From: SIG636 sp045535465
GTDB lineage: Bacteria; Bacillota; Clostridia; Oscillospirales; CAG-382
Length of the DNA: 35,135 nt
Reading direction: 5' to 3'
Assembly (NCBI GenBank): GCA_045535465.1
Contig: JAZSLS010000069.1
Location: 1 to 35,135 of the forward strand
This document shows, piece after piece, positions 1 to 7,861 of the stretch; positions within the stretch are counted from its first letter, which is position 1; every line of letters starts with the position of its first letter. A program made the translations under genes and the position numbers. The notes under the pieces are model-generated. The model saw nothing but the letters and a program-made list of their open reading frames with translations, ran no database searches and was not told the DNA's origin.

Positions 1-1
1 T

Positions 2-859
2 GCGGTAAACGGTATTTTCGATATCGGCAACTGGATTTGGTGCATTGTCATCGGTGCTTTGATTATTCTTTGGATTATGATCGGCATTAAGAATCTTGGC
101 AAGGTAAACACTGTTGCAATGGCAGCCTTGTTTATTCTTACAATCGTTCTTAGTTTCGTTATTTTCGGTAAAGGCACAATGCGGAACATCGGCGGCGAAG
201 GAATGACCTTCGGTGCTGCCGTAGAATTATCCGTTGCGATGCCGCTGTCTTGGTTGCCTCTTATCAGCGACTATACAAGAGAAGCCAAAAAGCCTGTGAA
301 AGCCACTGCGGTCAGTGCTGTCACATATGGCGTGGTGAGTTGCTGGATGTATATTATCGGTATGGGTGCGGCTATCTTTACCGGTGAGTCTGATATTGCT
401 CAGATTATGGTAAAAGCAGGTCTTGGTATTGCCGGACTTCTGATTATCGTGTTCTCAACGGTAACCACCACATTCCTCGATGCTTATTCCGCAGGCGTTT
501 CAAGCGAATCGCTATCATCGAAGATCAGCGGGAAATGGGTTGCAGTCGCTGTAACTGTAATTGGTGCAGTAGGCGCAATTTTCCTGCCACTTACCGATAT
601 TACCGACTTTCTGTACTTTATCGGCTCGGTATTTGCACCGATGATTGCTATACAAATTGCGGATTTCTTCATTTTGAAGCAGAACAAAGAAACAAGTGCG
701 TTCAGCATTCAAAATCTGATTATTTGGCTTATCGGCTTTGTTATCTATAGATTGCTGATGCACGTCGATATTGTTGTCGGCAACACCTTGCCTGATATGC
801 TCATCACCATCGTGATCTGCGTAGCCTTCAGCAAAACCAGAAGTAAAATCAAAAAATGA
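2..859 (+). CDS. cytX: Thiamine-precursor permease, CytX/NCS1 type (5' end outside window)
   Basis: Polytopic membrane transporter of the NCS1 (cytosine/purine/thiamine-precursor) family. The frame is open from base 2, so the N-terminal part lies upstream. About eight hydrophobic segments are visible, and the stretch SWLPLISDYTREAKKP is typical of NCS1 permeases of the CytX group. The gene stops 9 bp before a thiamine pyrophosphokinase gene, which supports import of hydroxymethylpyrimidine or thiamine rather than cytosine. A TPP riboswitch would be expected upstream, outside the window. The family call is firm; the substrate is inferred from the neighbour. Confidence 0.85.
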   Translation, partial: AVNGIFDIGNWIWCIVIGALIILWIMIGIKNLGKVNTVAMAALFILTIVLSFVIFGKGTMRNIGGEGMTFGAAVELSVAMPLSWLPLISDYTREAKKPVKATAVSAVTYGVVSCWMYIIGMGAAIFTGESDIAQIMVKAGLGIAGLLIIVFSTVTTTFLDAYSAGVSSESLSSKISGKWVAVAVTVIGAVGAIFLPLTDITDFLYFIGSVFAPMIAIQIADFFILKQNKETSAFSIQNLIIWLIGFVIYRLLMHVDIVVGNTLPDMLITIVICVAFSKTRSKIKK

Positions 860-868
860 GTTGATAAA

Positions 869-1492
869 ATGAAACGATGTGTAATTGTCGGCGGTGCTGA
901 CATAAACAATTATGAATATATCAAAAGCTGTTTGCGAAACGATGATTTCATCGTGTTCTGCGACAGCGGACTGAAGCATTTAGAATCTTTGCAAGTAAAG
1001 CCCGGACTTATCGTGGGAGATTTTGACTCCCACGATAACCCGCACCTTGATGTTGAAACGATTGTGTTGCCTTGCGAAAAAGATGATACCGATACTGTGT
1101 TTGCCGTAAAGGAAGCCATTAAAAGAGGATTTGACGATTTCCTATTAATCGGTGTTGTGGGTGCAAGACTTGACCATACACTCGGTAACGTATCTATCCT
1201 TCTTTACCTTGATTCGCTTGACAAGAACGGCAAAATCATTGACGATTATTCTGAAATGGAAATCGTCTCAAAAGAACCTGCATATATTGATGATTCCTAT
1301 GCCTACTTTTCACTTCTGAACATAAGTGGGACGGCAAAAGGAGTCACCATTGAAAATGCAAAGTATCCTCTTGATAATGCCGAGATCACTTGCGAGTATC
1401 AGTACGGTGTCAGTAACGAGGTTTTATCAGGCAAGACGGCAAGGGTGACCGTCAGCGAAGGAAGATTGCTTTTGATTAAGGATTATAAATGA
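869..1492 (+). CDS. thiN: Thiamine pyrophosphokinase
   Basis: Converts thiamine plus ATP to thiamine pyrophosphate in the cytoplasm. The 207-residue length is normal for the family. Diagnostic motifs are FCDSGLKHL, GDFDS (residues about 50-54), the acidic DDTDT substrate motif and GARLDHTLGN. The C-terminal beta-rich thiamine-binding domain includes GVSNEVLSGKTARVTVSEGRLLL. The start ATG lies 9 bp after the cytX stop, so the two are probably one transcript for thiamine salvage. The stop codon overlaps the ATG of the following remnant (ATGA). Confidence 0.95.
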   Translation: MKRCVIVGGADINNYEYIKSCLRNDDFIVFCDSGLKHLESLQVKPGLIVGDFDSHDNPHLDVETIVLPCEKDDTDTVFAVKEAIKRGFDDFLLIGVVGARLDHTLGNVSILLYLDSLDKNGKIIDDYSEMEIVSKEPAYIDDSYAYFSLLNISGTAKGVTIENAKYPLDNAEITCEYQYGVSNEVLSGKTARVTVSEGRLLLIKDYK

Positions 1493-1930
1493 AAGCAGGG
1501 CTGATCGTTAATGCAAAGGATACTGCGAAGCTACAGCTTGTCTTCAACGGTGTTGACGTTACAAGCAAGACATCGGCGGCGCTGTATATTTTGGAAGCAG
1601 ACAAAGTTTTTTTAACCCTGGCCGAAGGAACAACAAACACGCTTGCCAACGGAGGGAGCTTTGTGGCTATTGATGATAACAATATCGATGCGGCATTGTT
1701 CTCAAAGCAAGACCTGACCTTAAACGGAAAAGGCTCTTTGACTGTTACTTCTCCTGCGGGGCACGTTTATCGGCACAGGTGCATCCGGTATGGCACAGAC
1801 CTTTAGTGACTCCGAGCAGGGGGTGATAGCAGTAAGTGTTGGCAATCAGTCTGCAGGTACAAAAATCGTCCTGAAGGATAAATCCAAAATATCATTTTCT
1901 GTTCAAAAACAGATTTTCCCTAACAAATGA
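1489..1930 (+). pseudogene. Remnant of Cthe_2159-type carbohydrate-binding domain protein
   Basis: From 1489 the frame encodes a beta-helical-looking segment (AKLQLVFNGVDVTSKTSAALYI, then KVFLTLAEGTTNTLANGGSF, then AALFSKQDLTLNGKGSLTVT) that resembles the carbohydrate-binding domain of secreted Cthe_2159-like clostridial proteins. At about 1760 the frame breaks. The continuation, GTFIGTGASGMAQTFSDSEQG then SAGTKIVLKDKS, is in the frame of base 1760 and ends in TGA at 1928-1930. This is also the expected far end of the same domain. The middle of the domain, signal peptide and N-terminus are missing. The ATGA overlap with thiN looks like an accident of the deletion junction rather than a designed start. 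Confidence 0.7.
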
Positions 1931-2111
1931 TATACAAGAATTAAGTTCCGAGACTATCTCCAGTTCGTTTGTTAGCATACTGATCGACGCAAAACAAAAG
2001 AAAACGATTATGCAAGAATTAGAGTGTGTTGGAATTGATAAATCATTTGTTTTTCCAGAGTTGACATATACTACGGAAAAAATCAAAAACAAATATATTT
2101 TAGAAAAATAG
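1911..2111 (+). pseudogene. C-terminal remnant, probably of an FRG-domain protein
   Basis: A third frame, open from about 1911 to TAG at 2109-2111, encodes LTNDIQELSSETISSSF, then ILIDAKQKKTIMQELECVGI, then KSFVFPELTYTTEKIKNKY. The pattern of a small-residue/K-rich segment, ELxxxGI, FPEL and a final helix resembles the end of FRG-domain proteins, often found in phage and defence regions. No start codon or N-terminal portion remains. It is joined directly to the preceding carbohydrate-binding remnant, so this spot has seen at least one deletion or insertion event. The family call is tentative. Confidence 0.5.
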
Positions 2112-2217
2112 CATATCATCGCAACTTGTTACCAAACGGATATTTTTATGCAAGAATTGTAAGGGTTCGAATTCATACGCAAAAATGCAGAATATATCTT
2201 TTTTGTAGCCCATAGAC

Positions 2218-2250
2218 AAAAATCGACAGGTTTAGACCTGTCGATTTTTT
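2218..2250. terminator. Bidirectional intrinsic terminator
   Basis: A perfect stem (AATCGACAGGT / ACCTGTCGATT) with a TTAG loop is flanked by an A-run on the left and a T-run on the right, so it can work in both directions. It separates the gene remnants from the SUKH gene. A small hairpin TTTGC-TTC-GCAAA follows at about 2252-2264. The stretch 2112-2217 before it holds no recognisable gene. Confidence 0.8.
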
Positions 2251-2267
2251 ATTTGCTTCGCAAAGCG

Positions 2268-2296
2268 TTGAATTTGATTACTAAATATGTTATAAT
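2268..2296 (+). promoter_or_regulatory. Sigma-A-type promoter for the SUKH gene
   Basis: TTGAAT (2268-2273), a 17-bp spacer and a perfect TATAAT (2291-2296), 24 bp before the ATG. An AAAGGCGG ribosome binding site follows at about 2305. Confidence 0.75.
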
Positions 2297-2320
2297 GAAA
2301 ACAGAAAGGCGGTAACAAAT

Positions 2321-2905
2321 ATGGATAATTATTTGATGATTGAAAGGTTAAAAGAATCAGGACTTCGCTTTGATAGCGGTCTTTCTGATATTGAAATCAA
2401 AAAAATCGAAATCACTTTTGGATTTCGTTTTCCCAAAGAAATTGCATCGTTTTTATCTTGTGCCTATCCTGTTGGAGGAGATTTTTTTGACTATCGAGAT
2501 ATCTCTCAAAAAAACATAGATAAATTTCACGCCTTTCAAAAAAGAATTGTAGAATCATTTGAATTTGACATCAAAAACAATACCGATTCATTGCAGACGA
2601 TGTTAAAAGAGTATTTAGGCGAATTCAACGACGCCGAGGATTTCAAAAAGGCGATTATGAAAAGCCTTGAAAACAGCTCCAAGCTAATTCCTTTTTATGC
2701 TCACCGTTGCTTCTTTGACGGAATAGATAATATGCCCATTATTTCGTTTGGGCAGGCAGTAGATACCATCATCTACGGTTGTGATCTTGAAGATTATTTT
2801 GAATCCGAGTTTTTAGTCGACGTGAAGGATATCACGTCCGAAAAGATTTGCGATAACGTTGCCGAGAAATTAAAAGCTACAGGAATTTGGTATTATATCA
2901 TTTAA
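2321..2905 (+). CDS. SMI1/KNR4 (SUKH) family protein
   Basis: A 194-residue cytoplasmic protein. The N-terminal half has the SUKH signature (GLSDIEIKKIE, FGFRFPKEIASFLSCAYPVG). The C-terminal half has the usual LIPFYAHRCFF, MPIISFGQAVDTIIYG and LEDYFESEFL blocks. In bacteria this family is best known as immunity proteins that neutralise polymorphic or contact-dependent toxins. No toxin gene lies next to it here, so it is an orphan. It has its own promoter and lies in AT-rich DNA between gene remnants, suggesting horizontal acquisition. A general protein-scaffold role cannot be excluded. Confidence 0.85.
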   Translation: MDNYLMIERLKESGLRFDSGLSDIEIKKIEITFGFRFPKEIASFLSCAYPVGGDFFDYRDISQKNIDKFHAFQKRIVESFEFDIKNNTDSLQTMLKEYLGEFNDAEDFKKAIMKSLENSSKLIPFYAHRCFFDGIDNMPIISFGQAVDTIIYGCDLEDYFESEFLVDVKDITSEKICDNVAEKLKATGIWYYII

Positions 2906-3075
2906 TTGAATAACGGATTGATGATATACACGGCTCGCCGTGATTTATGCAAAAGTTCTAATCTATACGCAAAAAGCATTTTGATTGCTTGTGTATGAAG
3001 GGACGCAGTTCTCACGAATTGCGGTTTTGGTTTTACAAATAGGTCTGATAAAACCGAATTTGCAGGTAAATTGGT
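2906..3075. other. Intergenic region with a palindromic unit
   Basis: There is no gene here. A hairpin CACGGC-TC-GCCGTG (2929-2942) is preceded by GATGATATA, the same kind of short palindrome plus ATATCATC-like spacer that forms the array at 7862-8062. The rest is AT-rich and unassigned. Confidence 0.5.
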
Positions 3076-3576
3076 ATGAAGAAAGTCATTGTAATTGGTT
3101 GCCCGGGAAGCGGTAAGAGTACATTTTCTAAATCGTTGCACAAAATCACAGGTATTCCATTGTTTCATTTAGATATGCTTTTCTGGAATGCAGACAAAAC
3201 AACTGTTGAAAAAACAGTTTTTATTGACAGATTATTAAAAACAGTTCAAAATGACGAGTGGATAATTGATGGCAATTATGGTTCTACGATGGAGTTTAGA
3301 ATGCAAGCGTGTGATACGGTTATTTTTCTTGATTATCCATTGGATATTTGTCTTAACGGTATTAAGGAAAGAAAAGGGAAAGCACGAAGTGATTTGCCTT
3401 GGATAGAAAGCGATGAAGCCGATGCGGAATTTATTGAGTTTATAAAAAGCTACAATTTACAAAGCAGACCAAAAGTGATGGAGCTTTTGGATAAATATTC
3501 TCACAAAGAAATTTTTGTATTTTCAACTCGTGCACAGGCAGAAGACTTTTTAACTAAAATACAACGGCAAATCTAA
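3076..3576 (+). CDS. P-loop NTPase, adenylate-kinase-like (topology modulation FlaR-like)
   Basis: A 166-residue protein with Walker A GCPGSGKST at residues 8-16, HLDMLFW after the second strand, WIIDGNYG, and VIFLDYPLDICL as the Walker-B-like strand. This is the layout of the small kinase-like P-loop proteins annotated as DNA topology modulation protein FlaR or shikimate/adenylate-kinase-like ATPases. The substrate is unknown. It is a single gene followed by its own terminator. The ribosome binding site (CAGGTAAATTGG) is weak but no better start exists. Confidence 0.8.
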   Translation: MKKVIVIGCPGSGKSTFSKSLHKITGIPLFHLDMLFWNADKTTVEKTVFIDRLLKTVQNDEWIIDGNYGSTMEFRMQACDTVIFLDYPLDICLNGIKERKGKARSDLPWIESDEADAEFIEFIKSYNLQSRPKVMELLDKYSHKEIFVFSTRAQAEDFLTKIQRQI

Positions 3577-3609
3577 AATTTTTAAACAGTATACTGCTCT
3601 TCACCTAAT

Positions 3610-3652
3610 AATAACCGCAATTTTGTTAAAAGGTTGCGGTTATTGTCTTTTT
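3610..3652 (+). terminator. Intrinsic terminator
   Basis: A perfect 11-bp stem AATAACCGCAA / TTGCGGTTATT is followed by GTCTTTTTAT, 33 bp after the stop of the P-loop gene. Confidence 0.85.
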
Positions 3653-3771
3653 ATGCTACAATAAAAAAGGAGTTGATATAAAACGCAAAGCTTTGCCATA
3701 ATCCAAATAAAGCAAGCTTGTAAGGGCGTTGCAAGGGAAGAGAACGCTTTTGATTTTTAAAAGGAGCTTTT

Positions 3772-4512
3772 ATGAAACCAAAAACCAAAAAAATTATTGT
3801 TATATCGGTATCGGCTTTTTTGCTTTTGGGCGCTGTTCTTTTTTGCTTGGTGTGGAACGGTATTATTATATTAAACGGCATTTCTGCGGGGGAATACCCG
3901 ATTAGGGGCGTTGACGTTTCTGCTTATCAGGGCGAAATAGATTGGCAAGAGCTTTCCGCCCAAAACATATCCTTTGCCTTTATAAAAGCCACCGAGGGCA
4001 GCTCCCACGTGGACGAACGCTTCGATTATAATTTCAAAGAAGCGCAAAAGACCGACCTTGCCGTGGGCGCTTATCACTTTTTCAGCTTTGACAGCGCAGG
4101 AGCTTCGCAGGCTGAGAATTTTATCGACAACGTAAAGGCTTTTGAGGGGATGCTGCCGCCTACCGTTGATTTTGAATTTTACGGTGATAAAGAAAAGAAC
4201 CCGCCCAAAAAGGAAGCTGTTACCAAAGAGCTTGACGTAATGCTTGAAATGCTGACGGAGCATTACGGTCAAAGACCGATTATTTACGCTACGGAAAAAT
4301 CCTACGAACTTTATTTGTCGGGAGGCTATGAGAAATACGATATTTGGATAAGAAACGTTATTACAAGTCCAAGGCTTTCGGACGGCAGGGCGTGGACTTT
4401 TTGGCAGTATACAAACCGTGAAAGGCTAAGGGGCTACAACGGTGAAGAAAAGTATATAGATATGAACGTTTTTTACGGAAACGACGCAGAATTTAGGGAG
4501 TATTTAAACTAA
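3772..4512 (+). CDS. Membrane-anchored GH25 lysozyme (N-acetylmuramidase)
   Basis: Cleaves the MurNAc-GlcNAc bond of peptidoglycan at the cell surface. Residues 8-35 form an N-terminal membrane anchor or uncleaved signal with no obvious cleavage site. The GH25 barrel starts at GVDVSAYQGEIDW (catalytic-face Asp about 48). It continues with FAFIKATEGSSHVD, GAYHFFSF, the catalytic pair in TVDFEFY (D133, E135) and FWQYTNRERLRG, ending with YIDMNVFYG. The 246-residue length fits a single catalytic domain without cell-wall repeats. The ribosome binding site AAAGGAGC lies just upstream of the ATG. A housekeeping role in wall turnover is likely. Confidence 0.95.
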   Translation: MKPKTKKIIVISVSAFLLLGAVLFCLVWNGIIILNGISAGEYPIRGVDVSAYQGEIDWQELSAQNISFAFIKATEGSSHVDERFDYNFKEAQKTDLAVGAYHFFSFDSAGASQAENFIDNVKAFEGMLPPTVDFEFYGDKEKNPPKKEAVTKELDVMLEMLTEHYGQRPIIYATEKSYELYLSGGYEKYDIWIRNVITSPRLSDGRAWTFWQYTNRERLRGYNGEEKYIDMNVFYGNDAEFREYLN

Positions 4513-4626
4513 ATTTTGCGGTAAATCAAAAACCACATCATACGGTAAAAGCCGTTATATAATCACGGTACGGTTTGAGGGCGTAAGCTTTTTGAGCCGC
4601 TAAAACAGCCGAAAGGAATTACCGCT

Positions 4627-4785
4627 ATGAAAAGGATTTCTGTTTACCTGTTAATACTTTTGTTTTTGCTTGGCGTTGCAGCGTGTGACACCGACGTGCG
4701 AGTATATCGCCCCGAAAACCACAGTGCAGAGTCTGCACTGGGTGCAACAGCCCAATCCGACGTAAGCGGTAACAAGCTTTCTTAA
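4627..4785 (+). CDS. Very small lipoprotein
   Basis: A 52-residue product beginning MKRISVYLLILLFLLGVAAC, a clear signal peptide with lipobox ending at Cys20. A short polar tail of about 32 residues with no known domain follows. The ribosome binding site AAAGGAATT sits 6 bp before the ATG. It lies 31 bp upstream of the tag gene and is probably co-transcribed. A perfect 9-bp inverted repeat (4722-4740) lies within its coding region. The function is unknown; it could be a lipoprotein-leader fragment of a once larger gene. Confidence 0.65.
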   Translation: MKRISVYLLILLFLLGVAACDTDVRVYRPENHSAESALGATAQSDVSGNKLS

Positions 4786-4816
4786 AACAATCCGACAAGG
4801 CAAAGGGCGGTGTGCT

Positions 4817-5368
4817 ATGGACATTAAAAAACGTTGCTCTTGGTGCAATCTTAAAAACCCTGTCTACGTGGATTACCACGACAGAGAATGGGGCGTATAT
4901 AATCTTGACGAGGGGTATCTGTATGAGATGCTTATACTTGAGTCGTTTCAAGCGGGGCTTTCTTGGGAGTGCGTTCTTAACAAAAGAACAGCCTTTAGAA
5001 AAGCCTTTGACGGCTTTGACGTGAACAAGGTTATCGCCTACGATGAGGACAAAATTGAGAAGCTTTTGGGCGACAAGAGCATAATACGAAACAGGCTTAA
5101 GATAAAAGCGGCAATTACAAACAGCCTTGTGTTTAAAAGGATAGTGTCGGAATACGGTTCCTTTGGCAGCTATTTAAAAAGCTTTGCGGGAGAGGGCGTG
5201 ATATACGAGACGGGCAAGGTAACAAGTCCCTTATCCGACGCTTTGTCCAGGGATTTGCAAAAACGAGGAATGCGATTTGTGGGCTCTACCATCGTATATT
5301 CCTATTTGCAGGCTGTGGGAATAATAGATTCTCACGATGCAGAGTGTTATCTTAACAAAAATATTTAA
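4817..5368 (+). CDS. tag: DNA-3-methyladenine glycosylase I
   Basis: Excises 3-methyladenine from alkylated DNA in base-excision repair. The 183-residue length is normal. Family signatures are RCSWC near the N-terminus (zinc Cys7), DYHDREWGV (zinc His21), the LILESFQAGLSW block with the catalytic-site Glu, RNRLKIKAAI and the C-terminal HDAEC zinc pair. The ATG at 4817 places the zinc Cys in its usual position. Neighbouring genes are unrelated. Confidence 0.97.
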   Translation: MDIKKRCSWCNLKNPVYVDYHDREWGVYNLDEGYLYEMLILESFQAGLSWECVLNKRTAFRKAFDGFDVNKVIAYDEDKIEKLLGDKSIIRNRLKIKAAITNSLVFKRIVSEYGSFGSYLKSFAGEGVIYETGKVTSPLSDALSRDLQKRGMRFVGSTIVYSYLQAVGIIDSHDAECYLNKNI

Positions 5369-5369
5369 G

Positions 5370-5398
5370 TTGCAATTTGCGTTTTTAGGTGCTATACT
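5370..5398 (+). promoter_or_regulatory. Promoter for the YczE-like gene
   Basis: TTGCAA (5370-5375), 17-bp spacer, TATACT (5393-5398), immediately after the tag stop codon. It gives the next gene its own transcript. Confidence 0.65.
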
Positions 5399-5436
5399 TT
5401 TCATAACAAGCTTTGTTTTACGTAAAGGTGTGTTAT

Positions 5437-6165
5437 ATGAAAAAAACAGGAAAAACATCGGAGCTTCTATGGGTTGCAGGTACAGTGCTTTTGGCGCTTG
5501 GCGTTTCTTTGTGCAGTAAGGCGGATTTAGGCGTGTCTATGATAGCCGCCCCTTCTTTTGTTATATCCTCCGCCTTGGAGGAGAGGGCGCCTTTCTTTAC
5601 TACCGGCGTTACAAGCTATATTATCCAAGGCATTGTGCTTGTATTAACCTGTGCCGTAATACGCCGTTTTAATTGGCGCTTTCTTTTAACCTTTGTTTCG
5701 GCGGTTGTATATGGCTACACCTTGGATTTGTTTATATGGCTTTTAAGGGACGTAAGCTTTGACACCGTAGCTTTGCGCTGGGCTGTGCTTTTGGTGGGGA
5801 ACAGCATATCCGCCTTTGGCGTTGCTTGCTTTTTCCGTACCTATCTGCCCTTGCAGGTGTACGAGATGTTTGTGTCGGAGGTATCCGCAAGGTTTTCCTT
5901 TTCCGTTACAAAAACAAAATGGTGTCTTGATTTAAGCCTGCTTGCCATATCCGTATCTCTTGCCTTTTTGCTGTTTGGCGACGGCGGCAGCTTCAATTGG
6001 TCGGGCATATACCGCAGCTCTTTTCACAGCGTGGGGCTTGGTACGGTAGTAACAGCCCTTATCAATTCGCCCATAATAGGCGTTTCCGTCAAGCTTCTTG
6101 ATAAGCTTTTTGACCACACGCCGCTATCCCCTTGGCTTTACAGGCGTTTAAATACAAAGCTTTGA
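5437..6165 (+). CDS. YczE/YyaS/YitT-type integral membrane protein
   Basis: A 242-residue protein with five to six hydrophobic segments. The first segment (LLWVAGTVLLALGVSLCSKADLG), the ITTG-like turn FFTTGVTSYIIQG and the late VGLGTVVTALINSPIIG helix are typical of the YczE/DUF6198 branch. The biochemical role is unknown. The start at 5437 was chosen because the hydrophilic MKKTGKTSE lead is normal for the family. An upstream in-frame ATG at 5413 would lie only 15 bp after the promoter -10 box. Confidence 0.8.
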   Translation: MKKTGKTSELLWVAGTVLLALGVSLCSKADLGVSMIAAPSFVISSALEERAPFFTTGVTSYIIQGIVLVLTCAVIRRFNWRFLLTFVSAVVYGYTLDLFIWLLRDVSFDTVALRWAVLLVGNSISAFGVACFFRTYLPLQVYEMFVSEVSARFSFSVTKTKWCLDLSLLAISVSLAFLLFGDGGSFNWSGIYRSSFHSVGLGTVVTALINSPIIGVSVKLLDKLFDHTPLSPWLYRRLNTKL

Positions 6166-6241
6166 CCAAAGCTGTAAAACACAAAACTTGCTTTTTATAT
6201 TTATAATATAAGTAACGGAAGTTAAAATGAGGAGGATTATT

Positions 6242-7579
6242 ATGAACTTTTGTCCCAATTGCGGAACTCAAAACGACGATAACGCTGCTTTTTGCAGCGG
6301 CTGCGGTGGCTCTTTAGGTGATTATACCGCTAATCACACCGGTTATGCCACTGCCACTCCCGTGGAGGAAATTCCCATACAGCCCGAAAAGAAAAAGAGC
6401 AAGACTAAGCTGTTTATCATCATAGGTGCGGCTGTTCTTGCTTTTGCGCTGGTTCTTTCCGTAGTAACCGTTGGTTACTTTACCGATTGGTTTGGCCTTG
6501 GCTCTCCTCTTGGCGGTTTAACAAAGGCGTTGGCAAACACCCTGCAGGCTGAAAGCGGCACCGTTAAGCTGGAGGAATATGAGATAAATATCGATAGCAC
6601 AGGCGAAGACGAAGACGGCTATGATAAGGCTTATCTTGAAGCGGCTAACTCTTTTAAAAACGTTCAGCTTCGTTACAACATTGATTATGACAAAGAGCAG
6701 GCTGCGTTTGTTTTCACTATGGAAGGTCTTGGTATTGAGTACGATAGCGAAACCGATAAATACTCAACCGAACCCGGTAAAAGCACATTTTTCCTTTACA
6801 AGGGTACGATGTATGAATGCACCGAGTATGGCGGCTTTAATTCTGCCTACGATGAGGATATTTCCGACGAGCTTGACGATGCTTTTGATTATTATGACCG
6901 CTTTATAGATGAAGACGGCATTAACTGGAAAAAGATAATAAGAGAAGCGGAGCTTGAGGATTTTGTTGATGCTGATGAAATAGAGCCCTTCCTTAAGGAG
7001 CTCTACGAAAAAAGACTTTCCGATGAAAAGTGGCTTAAGCAAAAGCTTGGCTTTAAAAAGAGCGGCAAGACCTACACCTTCAAGCCTGACCTTGAGGAGC
7101 TGGTAGACGACCTTTATGACGTTGTTCTTGACTCCGACGTTCTTGAATCCGATGCAAGAAGAGCCCTCCGTAATACCCGTTTAGAGGTTCTTGATGAAAT
7201 ATCCAAGCTTGACTTTGATATGGAAATAAGCATTACCGTTAAGGGCAAGTACATCTCCCGCATCGAGGTTAAGGGCGAAATAGAAAACGTAGAGGTTAAG
7301 GGTGCGGTTACTTTATCTAATATGAACAAGACCAAGATAAAGGAAGACGAGCTTAAGAGCCTTAGAAAGACTGCAGAGGACGTTATTGAGGAAAATACCT
7401 GCAGTAAGTGCGACCGTAGGTTTTACGATAAGGAAGACAAAGAAAATCACGGCGACTGCGCAAGATGCGGTGATCACGGCTACATAGGCTACGGCGACAA
7501 CAGCAATTACTGCTCCGACTGCTACTACGATTATTATTATTACTCTTCCTACGAAGCAAGTGAATACTATGCTTATTAA
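6242..7579 (+). CDS. Zinc-ribbon membrane protein with large extracytoplasmic domain
   Basis: A 445-residue protein. It starts with a zinc ribbon (MNFCPNCG, then FCSGCG), followed by a linker and one transmembrane helix at about residues 58-82 (LFIIIGAAVLAFALVLSVV). A long acidic domain with alternating charged strands and helices comes next. The C-terminus has a second cysteine cluster (CSKCDRRF, CARCG, CSDC) and a Tyr-rich tail (YYDYYYYSSYE). An AGGAGG Shine-Dalgarno places the start at 6242 rather than the upstream ATG at 6227. Such double-ribbon membrane proteins are frequent in Clostridia, but no function is known to me. A terminator-like hairpin follows. Confidence 0.75.
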   Translation: MNFCPNCGTQNDDNAAFCSGCGGSLGDYTANHTGYATATPVEEIPIQPEKKKSKTKLFIIIGAAVLAFALVLSVVTVGYFTDWFGLGSPLGGLTKALANTLQAESGTVKLEEYEINIDSTGEDEDGYDKAYLEAANSFKNVQLRYNIDYDKEQAAFVFTMEGLGIEYDSETDKYSTEPGKSTFFLYKGTMYECTEYGGFNSAYDEDISDELDDAFDYYDRFIDEDGINWKKIIREAELEDFVDADEIEPFLKELYEKRLSDEKWLKQKLGFKKSGKTYTFKPDLEELVDDLYDVVLDSDVLESDARRALRNTRLEVLDEISKLDFDMEISITVKGKYISRIEVKGEIENVEVKGAVTLSNMNKTKIKEDELKSLRKTAEDVIEENTCSKCDRRFYDKEDKENHGDCARCGDHGYIGYGDNSNYCSDCYYDYYYYSSYEASEYYAY

Positions 7580-7582
7580 TAC

Positions 7583-7861
7583 AAAAAAGGCTGTCAAATG
7601 TGACAGCCTCAGACCGCTGACAAAGGCACAGAGCACGAAAAACAATAAAATACAGTTATTCTAAAGTAGAAAATTCAGGGAGAATATCCCTGAATTTTCT
7701 GCATTTTATATATTTTTTCGTTCGAAACGAACCTCAGCTTACAGTACTTAGTACAGTTATCGCCTCGGTTCGTTTCGTCTGCACTCTTTCTCAGCACTCT
7801 GCCAGCTTGATGACAAGGTTTGTCATCAAGCTGAACGAAGCAGTCGCTTCGTTCTTTTTTT
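7583..7861. repeat. Hairpin element, left copy (224-bp core 7610-7833)
   Basis: An A-run (7583-7588) and hairpin GGCTGTCA / TGACAGCC (7589-7608) precede a 224-bp core. Hairpin GAACGAAGC / GCTTCGTTC (7833-7854) and a T-run follow. The core contains at least three inverted repeats: GAAAATTCAGGGA / TCCCTGAATTTTC, CGAAACGAACC / GGTTCGTTTCG, and AGCTTGATGACAA / TTGTCATCAAGCT. The same core occurs in reverse orientation at 9553-9776 with about a dozen mismatches and no gaps. The outer hairpins differ between copies although they occupy the same positions. The left hairpin probably also terminates the zinc-ribbon gene. No protein is encoded. Confidence 0.85.

Noticed and set aside
2162..2176. GGTTCGAATTC, like a tRNA T-arm or integration site
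   Set aside because: No pairing acceptor, D or anticodon arms around it; a short chance match.
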